Positions 1-9,625 are shown, counted from the first letter of the stretch. The stretch is DNA of 44,773 bases from Oleispira sp963933055 (GCA_963933055.1 CAWVSY010000029.1:1-44773); one strand, 5' to 3'. The notes: generated by a model not told the origin, from the sequence alone. Made by a program: numbers and translations.

Positions 1-6
1 CAAAAA

Positions 7-22
7 GGCGACATGGGTCGCC
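7..22. terminator. Hairpin at window start, terminator-like on the minus strand
   Basis: GGCGAC (7-12) pairs with GTCGCC (17-22) around an ATGG loop. Five A residues precede it, so read on the minus strand it ends in a T run. On the plus strand only two T follow. It may be the terminator of a gene lying left of the window. Confidence 0.4.
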
Positions 23-40
23 TTAAAATCAAGCACGGAT

Positions 41-200
41 CATACGAAAGTATGTGGCTCGTGTAAATACATGCCTAATAATAGTGATCTAAATAGTGAT
101 GCAAAGTTTGTTGCTAACTTTGATATGATGATGATTTATATTGGTTTTATAATCGACCCATGATTGGATATCTGTTCCACAAAACGGCGTAAATACATCC
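41..200. promoter_or_regulatory. Upstream region of the oxoprolinase gene with repeated TAAATACAT motifs
   Basis: The first 317 bases hold no gene that I can support. CATAC-GAAA-GTATG (41-54) is a small hairpin with a GNRA-type loop. TGTAAATACATGC (62-74) contains the inverted repeat TGTA-AA-TACA, and a variant GTAAATACATCC lies at 189-200. The same 13-mer recurs exactly at 16265-16277, upstream of the cyclic-nucleotide-binding gene. The motif could be an operator shared by the two genes, but no regulator is identified. Confidence 0.35.
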
Positions 201-317
201 GTGTAGCCTTAGGTTCGACATCCATGTCTCTCATATTTGCTCCACAAATACCCAATAATGAGTCTTACGCTTTTTTTAGCGGCAAATTTTTTCAGTGTTC
301 ACATTAGGATAAAAATA

Positions 318-3300
318 ATGGCAGCTTGGCAGTTTTGGATGGATCGTGGGGGTACATTTACCGATATCGTGGCGAAAAAGCCAGACGGTAGTTTGGTCAC
401 TCATAAACTGTTATCTGAAAATCCGGCTCATTATAAAGACGCGGCCATTTACGGTATTAGAGAGCTGCTTCAACTTGAAGATGGACAGCCGTTGCCGATC
501 GAGTTGATCGATGAAGTGAAAATGGGGACGACGGTTGCGACTAATGCGCTATTAGAGCGTAAAGGTGAACCAACGCTTCTCGTCACCAGTCATGGTCTAG
601 GTGATATTTTAAAAATTGGTTATCAAACTCGACCTGATATTTTTGCGCTCGATATTCGTTTACCAGAGCAGTTATATATCGGTGTAGAGGAAACGAGTGA
701 GCGTTTATTAGCCGATGGCACGGTTGATTTACCGTTTGATGAAGAAGGTTTGGCAGTTCGGTTAATTGAATGGCGTAAGCGAGGCATTGAATCGATTGCG
801 ATTGCCTTTGCTCATGGTTATCGTTTTCCTGAACATGAAAAAGCGGCTGGGCGCTTGGCGCAAGAGTTGGGTTTTACGCAGGTTTCGTTAAGTCATGAAG
901 TGAGCCCATTGGTGAAACTTGTGCCGCGGGGCGATACTACGGTTGTTGATGCGTATTTATCGCCTATTTTAAAACGTTATGTGGAGCAGGTGGATGGCCA
1001 GCTTTCAGCGGATAAAGCCTCTTCTATAAAAACTTCTTTTACAAAGATTTCTATTACAAAGAAAGTCCCTCTGTATTTTATGCAGTCCAACGGGGGCTTG
1101 GTCGACGCGCATAAATTCCGTGGCAAAGATGCCATTCTGTCCGGCCCCGCAGGTGGTGTTGTCGGCATGGTTGAAACCGCGAGCGATGATGGTTTTGAAC
1201 GCATCATCGGTTTCGATATGGGTGGCACATCAACGGATGTGGCGCATTACAACGCCGATCAATTTTCCAGTTCTGACAATACAAAAAATCCTATTAGAGA
1301 ATACGAACGCGAGTTTGAAACCCAGGTGGCCGGTGTGCGTTTACGTGCGCCTATGATGAACATTCATACCGTGGCGGCGGGTGGTGGTTCGATTGTTAAA
1401 TTCTCTGATGGCCGTTTTCAAGTTGGCCCTGAAAGTGCGGGGGCGTTTCCTGGCCCTGCGTGTTATCGCAATGGCGGGCCTCTTACGATTACCGACTGCA
1501 ATGTGTTATTGGGTAAGGTGAAAGCTGAATATTTTCCGGAATGTTTTGGCCCGCAGCGTAATCAAGGTTTAGATTTTGAGGGTATTAAAAAGCAGTTTGA
1601 AGCATTAGCCAACAGCATCAATCAAGAAACAGCATTTCATTACAGCGCAGAAGACATTGCACAAGGCTTTTTAACCATCGCCATTGAAAGTATGGCTAAT
1701 GCGGTTAAGAAAATATCTCTACAGCGCGGCTATGATGTGAGTAATTATGTGCTTAATGCGTTTGGCGGTGCGGGTGCGCAACATGCGTGTTTAGTCGCTG
1801 AAGCGCTGGGAATGAGTCAGGTGTATTTGCATCCATTTGCCGGGGTACTATCGGCTTATGGAATTGGTTTGGCGAATGAGCGTTGGTTAGGTGAAGAGTC
1901 ACTGCAGATAACCTATGAGGGTGATACGAATTCTTGTTCGGTATTGGATGTGATCGAGCTGCATCAAATTCGTTTGCAAGAACAGGCCAATAAGGCGATT
2001 TCAACTAACCGTTTGTCTTCATCGAGTGAATTGTCTTCACCTAAAACAATACAAGACTTCTGGCGTATTCATGTGAAATACCAAGGTACGGATACCCCGT
2101 TATTATTATCCTTGCCGAATAACTTAGACATGATTTCGGTAGCGAAAGGATTTCATCAGTTGCATCAGAAAACGTTTGGATTTTCTGATCCTGAGCGAGT
2201 ATTAATCCTTGAGGCTTTGCAGTTAGAGCGTGTTGCAAGCAATACTAATAATTTCAACGATCAAAATATTACGTCAACGGTTACTGAAAAAAATACCCTT
2301 ACCCCAATCGCGCACAGCAGTATGTCGTGTCAGTTCAACGGTAGCGTTAAACCCTTTTCTGTTCCTGTTTATCGCCGTGAGCAACTGCCTAAAAATATCG
2401 ACATTGTAGGCCCCGTATTAATCGCAGAAAACAATTCAACGATTGTGATTGAGCCTAATTGGGTTGGCCGTGTGATTGAAAGCGGTGCGTTAATTTTAAC
2501 GCTTCAGGCGGTTAATGAAAATGTTGATACACCCAAGCAAGCAGCATCCGTTGATGCGATTCAATTAGAAGTCTTTAATAATCTGTTTATGTTTGTTGCT
2601 GAGCAAGTGGGTTTTGTTTTAGAAAAAACAGCGGCCAGTGTGAATATCAAAGAACGCTTAGATTTCTCGTGTGCTTTATTCGATCAGCACGGTGAGCTGG
2701 TGGCCAATGCACCGCATATTCCAGTGCACCTCGGCTCGATGAGCGAAAGTATTAAAGTCGTGATTAATAATAATCCGAGTATGAAAGCCGGTGACGCTTT
2801 TGTTTTAAATACCCCTTATAACGGTGGTACTCATTTACCTGACATTACCATCGTTAAACCTGTTTTTATCAACTCTGAAACCGCCGATTTCTATGTTGCC
2901 GCTCGGGGTCATCACGCCGATGTTGGCGGTATTACTCCAGGTTCTATGCCTGCACGCAGTCAGCATATTAACGAAGAAGGCATTTTGTTAGATAATTTAT
3001 GCTTGGTGAAAGAGGGTGTTTTTCAAACAGATATGATCACGGCTGTTTTATCCGACCATGAATTCCCAGCGCGTAATATCGAACAAAATATTGCTGATTT
3101 AAAAGCGCAATTAGCGGCTTGTGAAAAAGGGTCGCAAGAATTAAATCGCTTAAGCCTGCAATACGGTTTAGAAACGTTGCATTCTTATATGGGGCACGTG
3201 CAAGACAACGCTGAATTGACCTTGAAAGCCTGTTTGAAAGAACTGGATTCTGGGGCATTTGAATACCCAATGGACGATGGCAGTTTAATTAAAGTAGCCA

Positions 3301-4142
3301 TCACCATTGATAAAGAAAATGGCCGTGCGAAGGTCGATTTTAGTGGCACGTCCGATCAGCATTCGGGGAATTTCAATGCACCCACGTCCGTCGCCAAGGC
3401 CGCGGTTTTATATGTGTTCCGCTGTCTTGTGAATAAAGCGATGCCGTTGAACGCTGGGTTTTTCCGCGCGCTGGATATTATTGTTCCTGAAGGTTCGATG
3501 CTGGCTCCGCAATATCCTGCGGCCGTTGTTTCAGGCAACGTTGAAACGGCTCAATATATAGTGGATACCTTATTAGGTGCGCTTGGCATTATGGCTGCAA
3601 GCCAAGGTACTAATAATAACTTCACGTTTGGCGACGAAGAGTTTCAATATTATGAGACGCTTTGCGGTGGTGCGGGCGCGACAGACAATAATCATGGCGC
3701 GTCGGGTGTGCATAGTCACATGACTAATTCACGCTTAACCGATGTTGAAATTCTGGAGCAGCGTTTTCCGGTGATGTTAGAGCATTTTTCCCTTCGTCCC
3801 GCATCGGGTGGGGTAGGCCAGTTTAATGGCGGCGATGGCATCGAGCGTCATATCCGTTTTTTAAAACCGATGAGTGCGACCATTATTTCGGGTCATCGCC
3901 AAGTTCCGACTTTTGGTATGGCCGGTGGTGATGCGGGCAAGGTCGGAATGAACTTTGTGCAGCGCTTTAGCTTTGATTCTGCCGGAAATCCTGTGCCTAG
4001 ACTTGAATTCCTACAAGGTTGCACCGATATACAGATGAATAGAGGCGATGTTTTTTGTATTCATACTCCAGGCGGTGGCGGTTATGGTGATCACTTGGGC
4101 GTAGAGTCTAGTGACGTACTGGATGCTGATAAAGATCAATAG
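318..4142 (+). CDS. 5-oxoprolinase / hydantoinase, fused A and B domains
   Basis: This 1274-residue protein has the layout of ATP-dependent 5-oxoprolinase and N-methylhydantoinase A/B. The N-terminal motif DRGGTFTD is the hydantoinase A nucleotide-binding signature. The A half (HyuA) runs to about residue 730. The B half (HyuB) begins near residue 765 and ends in the typical HTPGGGGYGDH. The family opens 5-oxoproline or related cyclic amides using ATP in the cytoplasm. Many bacteria encode the halves separately; the fused form is the eukaryote-like and gammaproteobacterial arrangement. I start it at ATG 318, not at the upstream in-frame TTG 237, because AGGA (306-309) sits 8 bases before it and MAAWQFWMDRGGTFTD matches the usual family N-terminus. 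It stands alone in its direction. The exact substrate cannot be read from sequence. Confidence 0.88.
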   Translation: MAAWQFWMDRGGTFTDIVAKKPDGSLVTHKLLSENPAHYKDAAIYGIRELLQLEDGQPLPIELIDEVKMGTTVATNALLERKGEPTLLVTSHGLGDILKIGYQTRPDIFALDIRLPEQLYIGVEETSERLLADGTVDLPFDEEGLAVRLIEWRKRGIESIAIAFAHGYRFPEHEKAAGRLAQELGFTQVSLSHEVSPLVKLVPRGDTTVVDAYLSPILKRYVEQVDGQLSADKASSIKTSFTKISITKKVPLYFMQSNGGLVDAHKFRGKDAILSGPAGGVVGMVETASDDGFERIIGFDMGGTSTDVAHYNADQFSSSDNTKNPIREYEREFETQVAGVRLRAPMMNIHTVAAGGGSIVKFSDGRFQVGPESAGAFPGPACYRNGGPLTITDCNVLLGKVKAEYFPECFGPQRNQGLDFEGIKKQFEALANSINQETAFHYSAEDIAQGFLTIAIESMANAVKKISLQRGYDVSNYVLNAFGGAGAQHACLVAEALGMSQVYLHPFAGVLSAYGIGLANERWLGEESLQITYEGDTNSCSVLDVIELHQIRLQEQANKAISTNRLSSSSELSSPKTIQDFWRIHVKYQGTDTPLLLSLPNNLDMISVAKGFHQLHQKTFGFSDPERVLILEALQLERVASNTNNFNDQNITSTVTEKNTLTPIAHSSMSCQFNGSVKPFSVPVYRREQLPKNIDIVGPVLIAENNSTIVIEPNWVGRVIESGALILTLQAVNENVDTPKQAASVDAIQLEVFNNLFMFVAEQVGFVLEKTAASVNIKERLDFSCALFDQHGELVANAPHIPVHLGSMSESIKVVINNNPSMKAGDAFVLNTPYNGGTHLPDITIVKPVFINSETADFYVAARGHHADVGGITPGSMPARSQHINEEGILLDNLCLVKEGVFQTDMITAVLSDHEFPARNIEQNIADLKAQLAACEKGSQELNRLSLQYGLETLHSYMGHVQDNAELTLKACLKELDSGAFEYPMDDGSLIKVAITIDKENGRAKVDFSGTSDQHSGNFNAPTSVAKAAVLYVFRCLVNKAMPLNAGFFRALDIIVPEGSMLAPQYPAAVVSGNVETAQYIVDTLLGALGIMAASQGTNNNFTFGDEEFQYYETLCGGAGATDNNHGASGVHSHMTNSRLTDVEILEQRFPVMLEHFSLRPASGGVGQFNGGDGIERHIRFLKPMSATIISGHRQVPTFGMAGGDAGKVGMNFVQRFSFDSAGNPVPRLEFLQGCTDIQMNRGDVFCIHTPGGGGYGDHLGVESSDVLDADKDQ

Positions 4143-4272
4143 CTGATACCATAAGGGCTATTAACCTAGTAAAACAGTCGGAAACTCAGTAGAATCCGCG
4201 CCAATAAAGAATTTTAGATAGACACACGTTTTATCTTAACCAATTTTATAGAAAGAATAGTGAGGTAGCATT

Positions 4273-4590
4273 ATGGATATTATGGACTCAATCAAAGAGC
4301 AAATCGAAAGCAACGATATCTTGTTGTACATGAAAGGCTCTCCAAATGCCCCGCAGTGTGGTTTCTCTGCTCAGACCGTTCAAAACGTTATGGAATGTGG
4401 TCAGAAATTCGCTTATGTGGATATCTTATCTAACCCTGATATTCGTGCTAACTTGCCAAAGTACGCTAACTGGCCAACGTTCCCACAGCTTTGGGTGAAA
4501 GGCGAGCTAGTAGGCGGTTGTGACATCATCACAGAGATGCATGCTAAAGGTGAATTAAAGCCTTTATTAGATGAAGCGGCTATTGATTAA
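4273..4590 (+). CDS. grxD: Monothiol glutaredoxin, Grx4/CGFS type
   Basis: This 105-residue protein is the usual length for bacterial Grx4. The active-site motif CGFS begins at Cys29 in APQCGFSAQTV, and the glutathione-binding WPTFPQLW and GGCDI segments are present. The family binds a 2Fe-2S cluster with glutathione, often together with BolA, and passes clusters to iron-sulfur and iron-regulatory proteins. The ATG at 4273 has GAGG (4262-4265) 7 bases upstream. It lies just before the Fur-type promoter of the TonB receptor, which gives a loose iron theme. I recall grxD near rnt-pyrC-motY-argG in Pseudomonas as well, which supports a conserved neighbourhood. Confidence 0.95.
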   Translation: MDIMDSIKEQIESNDILLYMKGSPNAPQCGFSAQTVQNVMECGQKFAYVDILSNPDIRANLPKYANWPTFPQLWVKGELVGGCDIITEMHAKGELKPLLDEAAID

Positions 4591-4639
4591 TATTGATGCG
4601 AGCCATTGGCTAGCACAAGTTGTGTAATCGCTTATCAAA

Positions 4640-4673
4640 AACCAGCTCTGACTTAGATCAGCGCTGGTTTTTT
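4640..4673 (+). terminator. Intrinsic terminator after grxD
   Basis: AACCAGC (4640-4646) pairs with GCTGGTT (4663-4669), with an inner CTGA/TCAG continuation, followed by a run of T. Confidence 0.85.
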
Positions 4674-4746
4674 TATGTCTGGAGGCTGGGATTGAGAGAC
4701 ATTAAATTACCCTCTAAATAATAACATTAATACGAATAGTAACTGT

Positions 4747-4774
4747 TTGACAGTGATTATCATTACTATACAAT
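4747..4774 (+). promoter_or_regulatory. Sigma-70 promoter overlapped by a Fur-box-like site
   Basis: TTGACA (4747-4752), a 16-base spacer and TACAAT (4769-4774) form a near-consensus promoter. The stretch 4749-4767 matches the 19-base Fur consensus at 14 positions by eye, including the core TGAT-ATCATTA. Iron-loaded Fur bound here would block RNA polymerase. The implied transcript start near 4781 lies after the upstream in-frame ATG 4775, which supports using ATG 4814 for the receptor gene. Confidence 0.65.
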
Positions 4775-4813
4775 ATGCAGCAATTTTTAGCAGACAAGAA
4801 ACTGAATAGTAAT

Positions 4814-6964
4814 ATGAAAAATTTATTCGTTATATCGTTAACCTTAACATCGGCGATTGCTCAAGCCGCTGATAAGGTTGAGCTTCCGTTATCAGCCGTG
4901 ACGATTATCGGTACTGAAGAAGAAGCGAAGCAAATTGCAGGTTCCGCACACGTTATCGATGCAGAAGAGTTGGCAAAATTTGAATATACCGATATTCAAA
5001 AAATTCTTGCCGGGGTTCCTGGGGTTACTTTCCGTAATGAAGAAGGTTATGGACTGCGTCCAAATATCAGTATTCGTGGTACTCGTGATGATCGCTCTGG
5101 CAAAATCACGTTAATGGAAGATGGCGTATTAATCGCTCCAGCGCCTTATTCAGCGTCTTCAGCCTATTATTTCCCAACAGCGGGTCGCATTAGCGGCGTT
5201 GAAGTTATGAAGGGTGCATCTGCTATTAAAAATGGCCCATACACTGTTGGTGGTGCATTAAACTTATTAAGTACGCCTATTCCTGAGACTTTCGGTGGCA
5301 AGGTTAATTTGGAATACGGTGCTAATAACATGGTTCGAAACTACGCCAATGTAGGTGATAGTAAACAGAACTATGGTTGGTTGATTGAAGGTCAAAAGCA
5401 TCAAGCAGATGGCTTTGATACCATTCAAAATGCTTCTAATGATACGGGCTTCGAGAAAGACGATGTTATGGCGAAGTTTCGCGTAAATAGCGATCGCAGC
5501 GCAGACGTTTATCATCAAGTAGATCTTAAATTACAGTACTCTACAGAACTTTCTGATCAAACCTATGTGGGTTTGACTGAAGCTGATTTCAAGAAAGACG
5601 CACATTCTCGCTATGGTTTAACTCAGCAGGATGAAATGGATAATGAACACAAAGAAATTACACTGAGTCACCTTGTAGAGTTTGGCTCAACCCAAATCAC
5701 TACCACAGGTTACTTTATTGAGTTTGAGCGTGATTGGTTCAAAGTTGATAAAATTGGCGGCGAGGGCATTAACAAAGTCATCGATTGTGCTAATACGGGT
5801 AGTTGTGGGTCAAATATTACGACCCAAGCCGATGCAATTGCTGTACTTCATGGTGAGCAAGCGGCTGCGATTACAATCAAGCACAATAACCGTTCTTACG
5901 AATCTAAAGGGATTCAAACGCGTATTGCGCATCAGTTAAGCACGGGTAATATTGATCATAATATTGAAGCGGGTGTGCGTTACCATGAAGATCAAGAAGA
6001 TCGAGTGCAGCCAAAAGAAACTTGGCAGCAAGATGCTAATGGCAACTTAAACTACGTTTCAACAGGCGCGCCAGATAAACGCTTAACCAAAGCAAGAGCA
6101 TGGTCTGCTTATCTTGCCGATGATATCCAGTTTGGCGATTTTGTGATTAGCCCTGGTATTCGTCACGAGAGCTATGAAATTGAGCGTAAAGGCAGCTCAG
6201 ATAAAGAAACAGAGCAAAATGTAACGTTATTAGGTTTGGGCGCGAGCTACAAAGTGAATGAGCAACTAATGGTATTTGCTGGCATGCATGAAGGTCATTC
6301 TCCTTCTCTAAATGATGGTAATAGTGATCCAGAAGAAGCATTGAATTCTGAACTGGGTATGCGTTTTACCCATGCAGGTTTGTATGCAGAAACAACGGCT
6401 TTCTACAGCGACTATTCAAACTTGTTGGGTAGCTGTAATAATTCTGGCGGTGCCGGAGACTGTTCGGTTGGTGATACTAGCAATGCCGGTGAAGCCACGG
6501 TTCAAGGTTTAGAAGTATTAGTTAATTATGATCACAGTTTAAATCAAGCGTTAACGATACCTATGGGTTTAACTTATACGTATACCGATGCGAAGTTTGA
6601 TACAACATTTGAAGACGATGGTGTTTGGGGCAAGGTAGAGAAAGGCGATAAAATGCCAAGTCTAGCAGATCAGCAAGTGCAACTACGTATTGGTTTAAAT
6701 CATGTATCCGGTTTCAGCACCGATATGAATGTTAACTACTACAGCGATACGTGTTCAACGGCTGCTTGTGGCACTAACGAAGATATTGATGCTTATACGG
6801 TTGTGGATTTAGCAGGTCGTTATCAATTTAATGCACAGACTCGTATTTATGCTTCTGTTGAAAATGTATTTGATAGTGAAGATGTTGTAGCGCGTGCGCC
6901 TAAAAATGGTGCTCGTGCACAGAAGCCGCTAACCGCGATGGTCGGTGTTGGTTTTAATTTCTAA
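4814..6964 (+). CDS. TonB-dependent outer-membrane receptor, FecA-like
   Basis: From ATG 4814 the protein has 716 residues, beginning with a signal peptide (MKNLFVISLTLTSAIAQA, cleavage after AQA). A plug domain follows at about residues 25-150 (PNISIRGTRDDRSG, LMEDGVLI, VEVMKGASAIKNGPYTVGGALN). A long beta-barrel ends in the outer-membrane signature GVGFNF with terminal Phe. The family imports ferric chelates and a few other ligands using TonB energy. The plug resembles ferric dicitrate receptors, but the ligand is not established. There is no FecI/FecR pair beside it. The Fur-type promoter at 4747-4774 argues for an iron substrate. An alternative start at 4775 is rejected because it falls before the predicted transcript start. 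Confidence 0.9.
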   Translation: MKNLFVISLTLTSAIAQAADKVELPLSAVTIIGTEEEAKQIAGSAHVIDAEELAKFEYTDIQKILAGVPGVTFRNEEGYGLRPNISIRGTRDDRSGKITLMEDGVLIAPAPYSASSAYYFPTAGRISGVEVMKGASAIKNGPYTVGGALNLLSTPIPETFGGKVNLEYGANNMVRNYANVGDSKQNYGWLIEGQKHQADGFDTIQNASNDTGFEKDDVMAKFRVNSDRSADVYHQVDLKLQYSTELSDQTYVGLTEADFKKDAHSRYGLTQQDEMDNEHKEITLSHLVEFGSTQITTTGYFIEFERDWFKVDKIGGEGINKVIDCANTGSCGSNITTQADAIAVLHGEQAAAITIKHNNRSYESKGIQTRIAHQLSTGNIDHNIEAGVRYHEDQEDRVQPKETWQQDANGNLNYVSTGAPDKRLTKARAWSAYLADDIQFGDFVISPGIRHESYEIERKGSSDKETEQNVTLLGLGASYKVNEQLMVFAGMHEGHSPSLNDGNSDPEEALNSELGMRFTHAGLYAETTAFYSDYSNLLGSCNNSGGAGDCSVGDTSNAGEATVQGLEVLVNYDHSLNQALTIPMGLTYTYTDAKFDTTFEDDGVWGKVEKGDKMPSLADQQVQLRIGLNHVSGFSTDMNVNYYSDTCSTAACGTNEDIDAYTVVDLAGRYQFNAQTRIYASVENVFDSEDVVARAPKNGARAQKPLTAMVGVGFNF

Positions 6965-7033
6965 CCTCCTTCGGGTATTGGTACCTTAGCGAGTATATCT
7001 AATAGGTACTTTTATTTAATCGATACCTTTAAG

Positions 7034-7078
7034 AAGCCTCGTATTCTTTATATTGTTAAAGAATACGAGGCTTTTTTT
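7034..7078 (+). terminator. Strong terminator after the TonB receptor gene
   Basis: AAGCCTCGTATTCTTTA (7034-7050) pairs perfectly over 17 bases with 7057-7073 around a 6-base loop, followed by seven T in total (7072-7078). Confidence 0.93.
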
Positions 7079-7190
7079 GTTTCTGTCGTTTGTTATTTTA
7101 GAAACATTATTTTCCCTTATTTTTTGTGGAAAACTGGGTTAAACTAACTACATTCAGCAAATAAATAGCTTTCATTTACAGGACTTATGA

Positions 7191-8126
7191 ATGAATATCG
7201 ATCGTGTTGACCTGAATCTTATGGTTTACCTAGACGTGCTTTTGAGAGAAGGCAGTGTGACTAAGGCTGCCCAGCAGCTTGGTATCACTCAGCCTGCAAT
7301 GAGTAATGGTCTAAAACGTTTACGCGATTTATTCAATGATCCTTTATTAGTTCGAACCAGTGAAGGCATGACACCTACCGAGCGCGCCTCTGAATTACAG
7401 CCGCTCATTCGAAAAGCGCTTAATGAACTAGAAGCGGCTTTGCAAACCCAAGGCGAATTTGATGCTCGTTTGAGTCATCGAGTATTCCGTATTATGGTGA
7501 GTGATTACGCAGAATCTACCCTCGTTCCTGAGCTGGTAAAGCGCTTGCGTGAAGACGCCCCTAATGTGATTTTAGATGTGCTAACGCCTTCTGATGTCAC
7601 GTTCAAAGACGTGGAAGCGGGCAGGGTGGATATGGCCATTAACCGCTTTGATGAAATGCCACAATCGTTTCATCAAATGACCTTGTGGGAAGATGGTTTT
7701 GTTTGCTTGGTGAACCCTGATCATCCCCATGTTGGTTTGTTTGATTTAGATGCTTACCTAGACAGCATGCATATTTGGGTAAGTAAAACGGGGATGGGCG
7801 CGGGGGTCGGTATTGATCCTGAAAAAATTATTCGTTTAGGCTGGGTTGATAATGCGTTAAGCAAATTGGGCCATAAACGAAAAATTTCTGTCTTTACTCG
7901 CCACTACCAAATGCCCGCTTTATTGGCGCTAAATAATGATTTGGTTGCGACACTGCCGAGAAAAGTTGCCGAAATGCAGGCAGAATCATCGGGCTTGTTG
8001 GTTAAAAAAACACCTTTTGACGTACCGCCTTTTGAATTGAAAATGGCATGGTCACCTTTGGTTCAGCATCATCAGGCGCATAAGTGGTTACGTCGCCTAA
8101 TTGTTGATGTGGCCCAGTATTGTTAA
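7191..8126 (+). CDS. LysR-family transcriptional regulator, NodD/NahR-like
   Basis: This 311-residue protein has the LysR winged helix at the N-terminus (DLNLMVYLDVLLREGSVTKA, then LGITQPAMSNGLKRLRDLF). A substrate-binding domain covers roughly residues 90-305. The opening MNIDRVDLNLM and the FNDPLLVRT segment resemble the NodD/NahR/PcpR branch, whose ligands are often aromatic compounds. The ligand here is unknown. AGGA (7180-7183) lies 7 bases before the ATG. The gene sits between the TonB receptor terminator and the convergent mutarotase gene, so no target is obvious from position. Confidence 0.88.
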   Translation: MNIDRVDLNLMVYLDVLLREGSVTKAAQQLGITQPAMSNGLKRLRDLFNDPLLVRTSEGMTPTERASELQPLIRKALNELEAALQTQGEFDARLSHRVFRIMVSDYAESTLVPELVKRLREDAPNVILDVLTPSDVTFKDVEAGRVDMAINRFDEMPQSFHQMTLWEDGFVCLVNPDHPHVGLFDLDAYLDSMHIWVSKTGMGAGVGIDPEKIIRLGWVDNALSKLGHKRKISVFTRHYQMPALLALNNDLVATLPRKVAEMQAESSGLLVKKTPFDVPPFELKMAWSPLVQHHQAHKWLRRLIVDVAQYC

Positions 8127-8148
8127 TCACTACTGCGAACGAATGCTA

Positions 8149-9054
8149 TTAAATCAGTTCGAACCTTAAGCTCTGTTGTTGATTCGGGGCTAGCACTTTA
8201 TGGTCTGACATAACATTAGCCGTTTCGATGCAAAACATCTTTAAATAATCTTGCTGTTTGAACTGGCTGAGCCGCTTACTTTTTTCAATCCAAGGATTCC
8301 AGATCACCGCACTCTGGCTATTATGATTTTTTAATAGCAATTGTTGGTTGGGGGATTCAACTCTTAGTTCATAGCCACTTTCACTATCATCTTTAGTTGC
8401 GAAGAAATATAAACGGTCGGTTTCTTCACTAAAACCAATTCTTCCATGTTGTTTCTTTTCTTGCCAGTTATCTAACGCATCGATATAACCGCTATTATGG
8501 GCATGATGAATATAGGTTCTGGTAATATCGGCTGTGGGTAAATAGGTATGCAATGCTTGGCTAATAGCAAAGTTCACATGGCCTGTATTGGTAGTGGTTA
8601 ATTCTACTTCTAGGTGTTTGCTGAAAACAAAGCGTGCTTGTACATTAAATTCAAATGGCCAAAGTATATGAGTTTGAGGATTGCTGGTGAGCTGTAAAAT
8701 AATTTCAACGTGATGACAGCTTTCTTCAATGGAATGAATACTCCAAGGCATTGAGCGCACAAAACCATGAGCACCTATATTGGCTTGCGGCTCAATTTGA
8801 TGTTGAATCGCCGCAGGGTTCTTATCTATGTTTCCAAACCAAGGCCAGCAAATTGGAATGCCGCCACGTAATGGTTTCCCTTGTTTATACTCAACATTAT
8901 CGCTGAGCCAAAGTATATTTTCTTTACGATTACTCGGCGTAAATTCAATCAGTTGAGCGCCTTGTAATAACAGTGTCGCTTTAAATAGTGGATGCTCAAC
9001 TTTGATGGCTTCTAACTGGTCAATTTTTACCCGCTGGCAAAAAACGTGGCTCAT
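8149..9054 (-). CDS. yeaD: Glucose-6-phosphate 1-epimerase / D-hexose-6-phosphate mutarotase
   Basis: The 301-residue protein is an aldose-1-epimerase superfamily member of the YeaD type, which interconverts alpha and beta anomers of hexose 6-phosphates. Visible family motifs are PLRGGIPICWPWFG, GAHGFVRSMPW, ALHTYLPTADI and the C-terminal LKMFCIETAN. I choose ATG 9054 over ATG 9063 because AGGA (9066-9063 on the minus strand) is 8 bases from it but overlaps the earlier codon. The gene diverges from the Gre-like gene and converges with the LysR gene. Confidence 0.88.
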   Translation of the reverse strand: MSHVFCQRVKIDQLEAIKVEHPLFKATLLLQGAQLIEFTPSNRKENILWLSDNVEYKQGKPLRGGIPICWPWFGNIDKNPAAIQHQIEPQANIGAHGFVRSMPWSIHSIEESCHHVEIILQLTSNPQTHILWPFEFNVQARFVFSKHLEVELTTTNTGHVNFAISQALHTYLPTADITRTYIHHAHNSGYIDALDNWQEKKQHGRIGFSEETDRLYFFATKDDSESGYELRVESPNQQLLLKNHNSQSAVIWNPWIEKSKRLSQFKQQDYLKMFCIETANVMSDHKVLAPNQQQSLRFELI

Positions 9055-9115
9055 GAATATCATCCTAATCTATAATCAATTTTTAATGACGTTAATATAA
9101 CGGAAATACTCCCTT

Positions 9116-9625
9116 TTGGATAAAAAAGACTTACTGGTTCAATTAATTCAGCACTTACAGCAAGAAATTGATGTCACGATGAATGCTGTGAATGAAGCCC
9201 ATGCCTTGGCTTCTCATGAACAAAGTAAACCAGAGAATCAATACGATACCTTAGCCTTAGAAGCCGCTTATCTTGCGCATGGCCAGTCTGAGCGTATCGC
9301 AGAATTGCAGCGACAGGTGATGTTATTAAATCATTTTGATTTTTTAGAGTATAACGATGATAGTCGCATTGCGGTGGGCGCTTTAGTCTGTGTAGAAGAA
9401 TTAGATGTTGAAGTGAATAATCCAGATTTGCAGTGGTTTTGGTTATTGCCTGTAGCCGGTGGTGTGCTGCTGAACGTCGGTGAAATAGAAATTCGAACGA
9501 TTACTGCTAAAGCACCTTTAGCAGATAAACTACTCGGTAGTTATGTTGGTGATGAGATACTGCTAAACCTTAGTCTTAATTCTGGACACAAAAAAAAGCA
9601 GTTCGAGGTTATCGAACTGCTTTAA
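9116..9625 (+). CDS. GreA/GreB-family-like protein with TTG start
   Basis: This 169-residue protein has an N-terminal helical, probably coiled-coil half (about residues 1-75) and a C-terminal beta-rich half containing GALVCVEEL, LPVAGGVLLNVGEIEIRTITAKAPLADKLLG and VGDEILL. That is the layout of Gre transcript-cleavage factors. The tip segment PENQYDTLALEAAYLAHGQ only partly resembles the acidic GreA tip, so cleavage activity is uncertain and it may be a Gre-fold homologue that binds the RNA polymerase secondary channel. No ATG is available near the start; TTG 9116 follows GGA at 9102-9104. The 3' end contains the terminator of the convergent rnt gene. Confidence 0.65.
   Translation: MDKKDLLVQLIQHLQQEIDVTMNAVNEAHALASHEQSKPENQYDTLALEAAYLAHGQSERIAELQRQVMLLNHFDFLEYNDDSRIAVGALVCVEELDVEVNNPDLQWFWLLPVAGGVLLNVGEIEIRTITAKAPLADKLLGSYVGDEILLNLSLNSGHKKKQFEVIELL
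9590..9623 (-). terminator. Intrinsic terminator of rnt inside the convergent coding end
   Basis: AAAGCAGTTCGA (9595-9606) pairs over 12 bases with TCGAACTGCTTT (9612-9623). On the minus strand the hairpin is followed by eight T (plus-strand A 9590-9597). The whole element lies within the last codons of the Gre-like gene on the other strand. Confidence 0.85.

Noticed and set aside
237..317. In-frame TTG extension of the oxoprolinase gene
   Set aside because: ATG 318 has a ribosome-binding site and the family N-terminus; the extension has neither.
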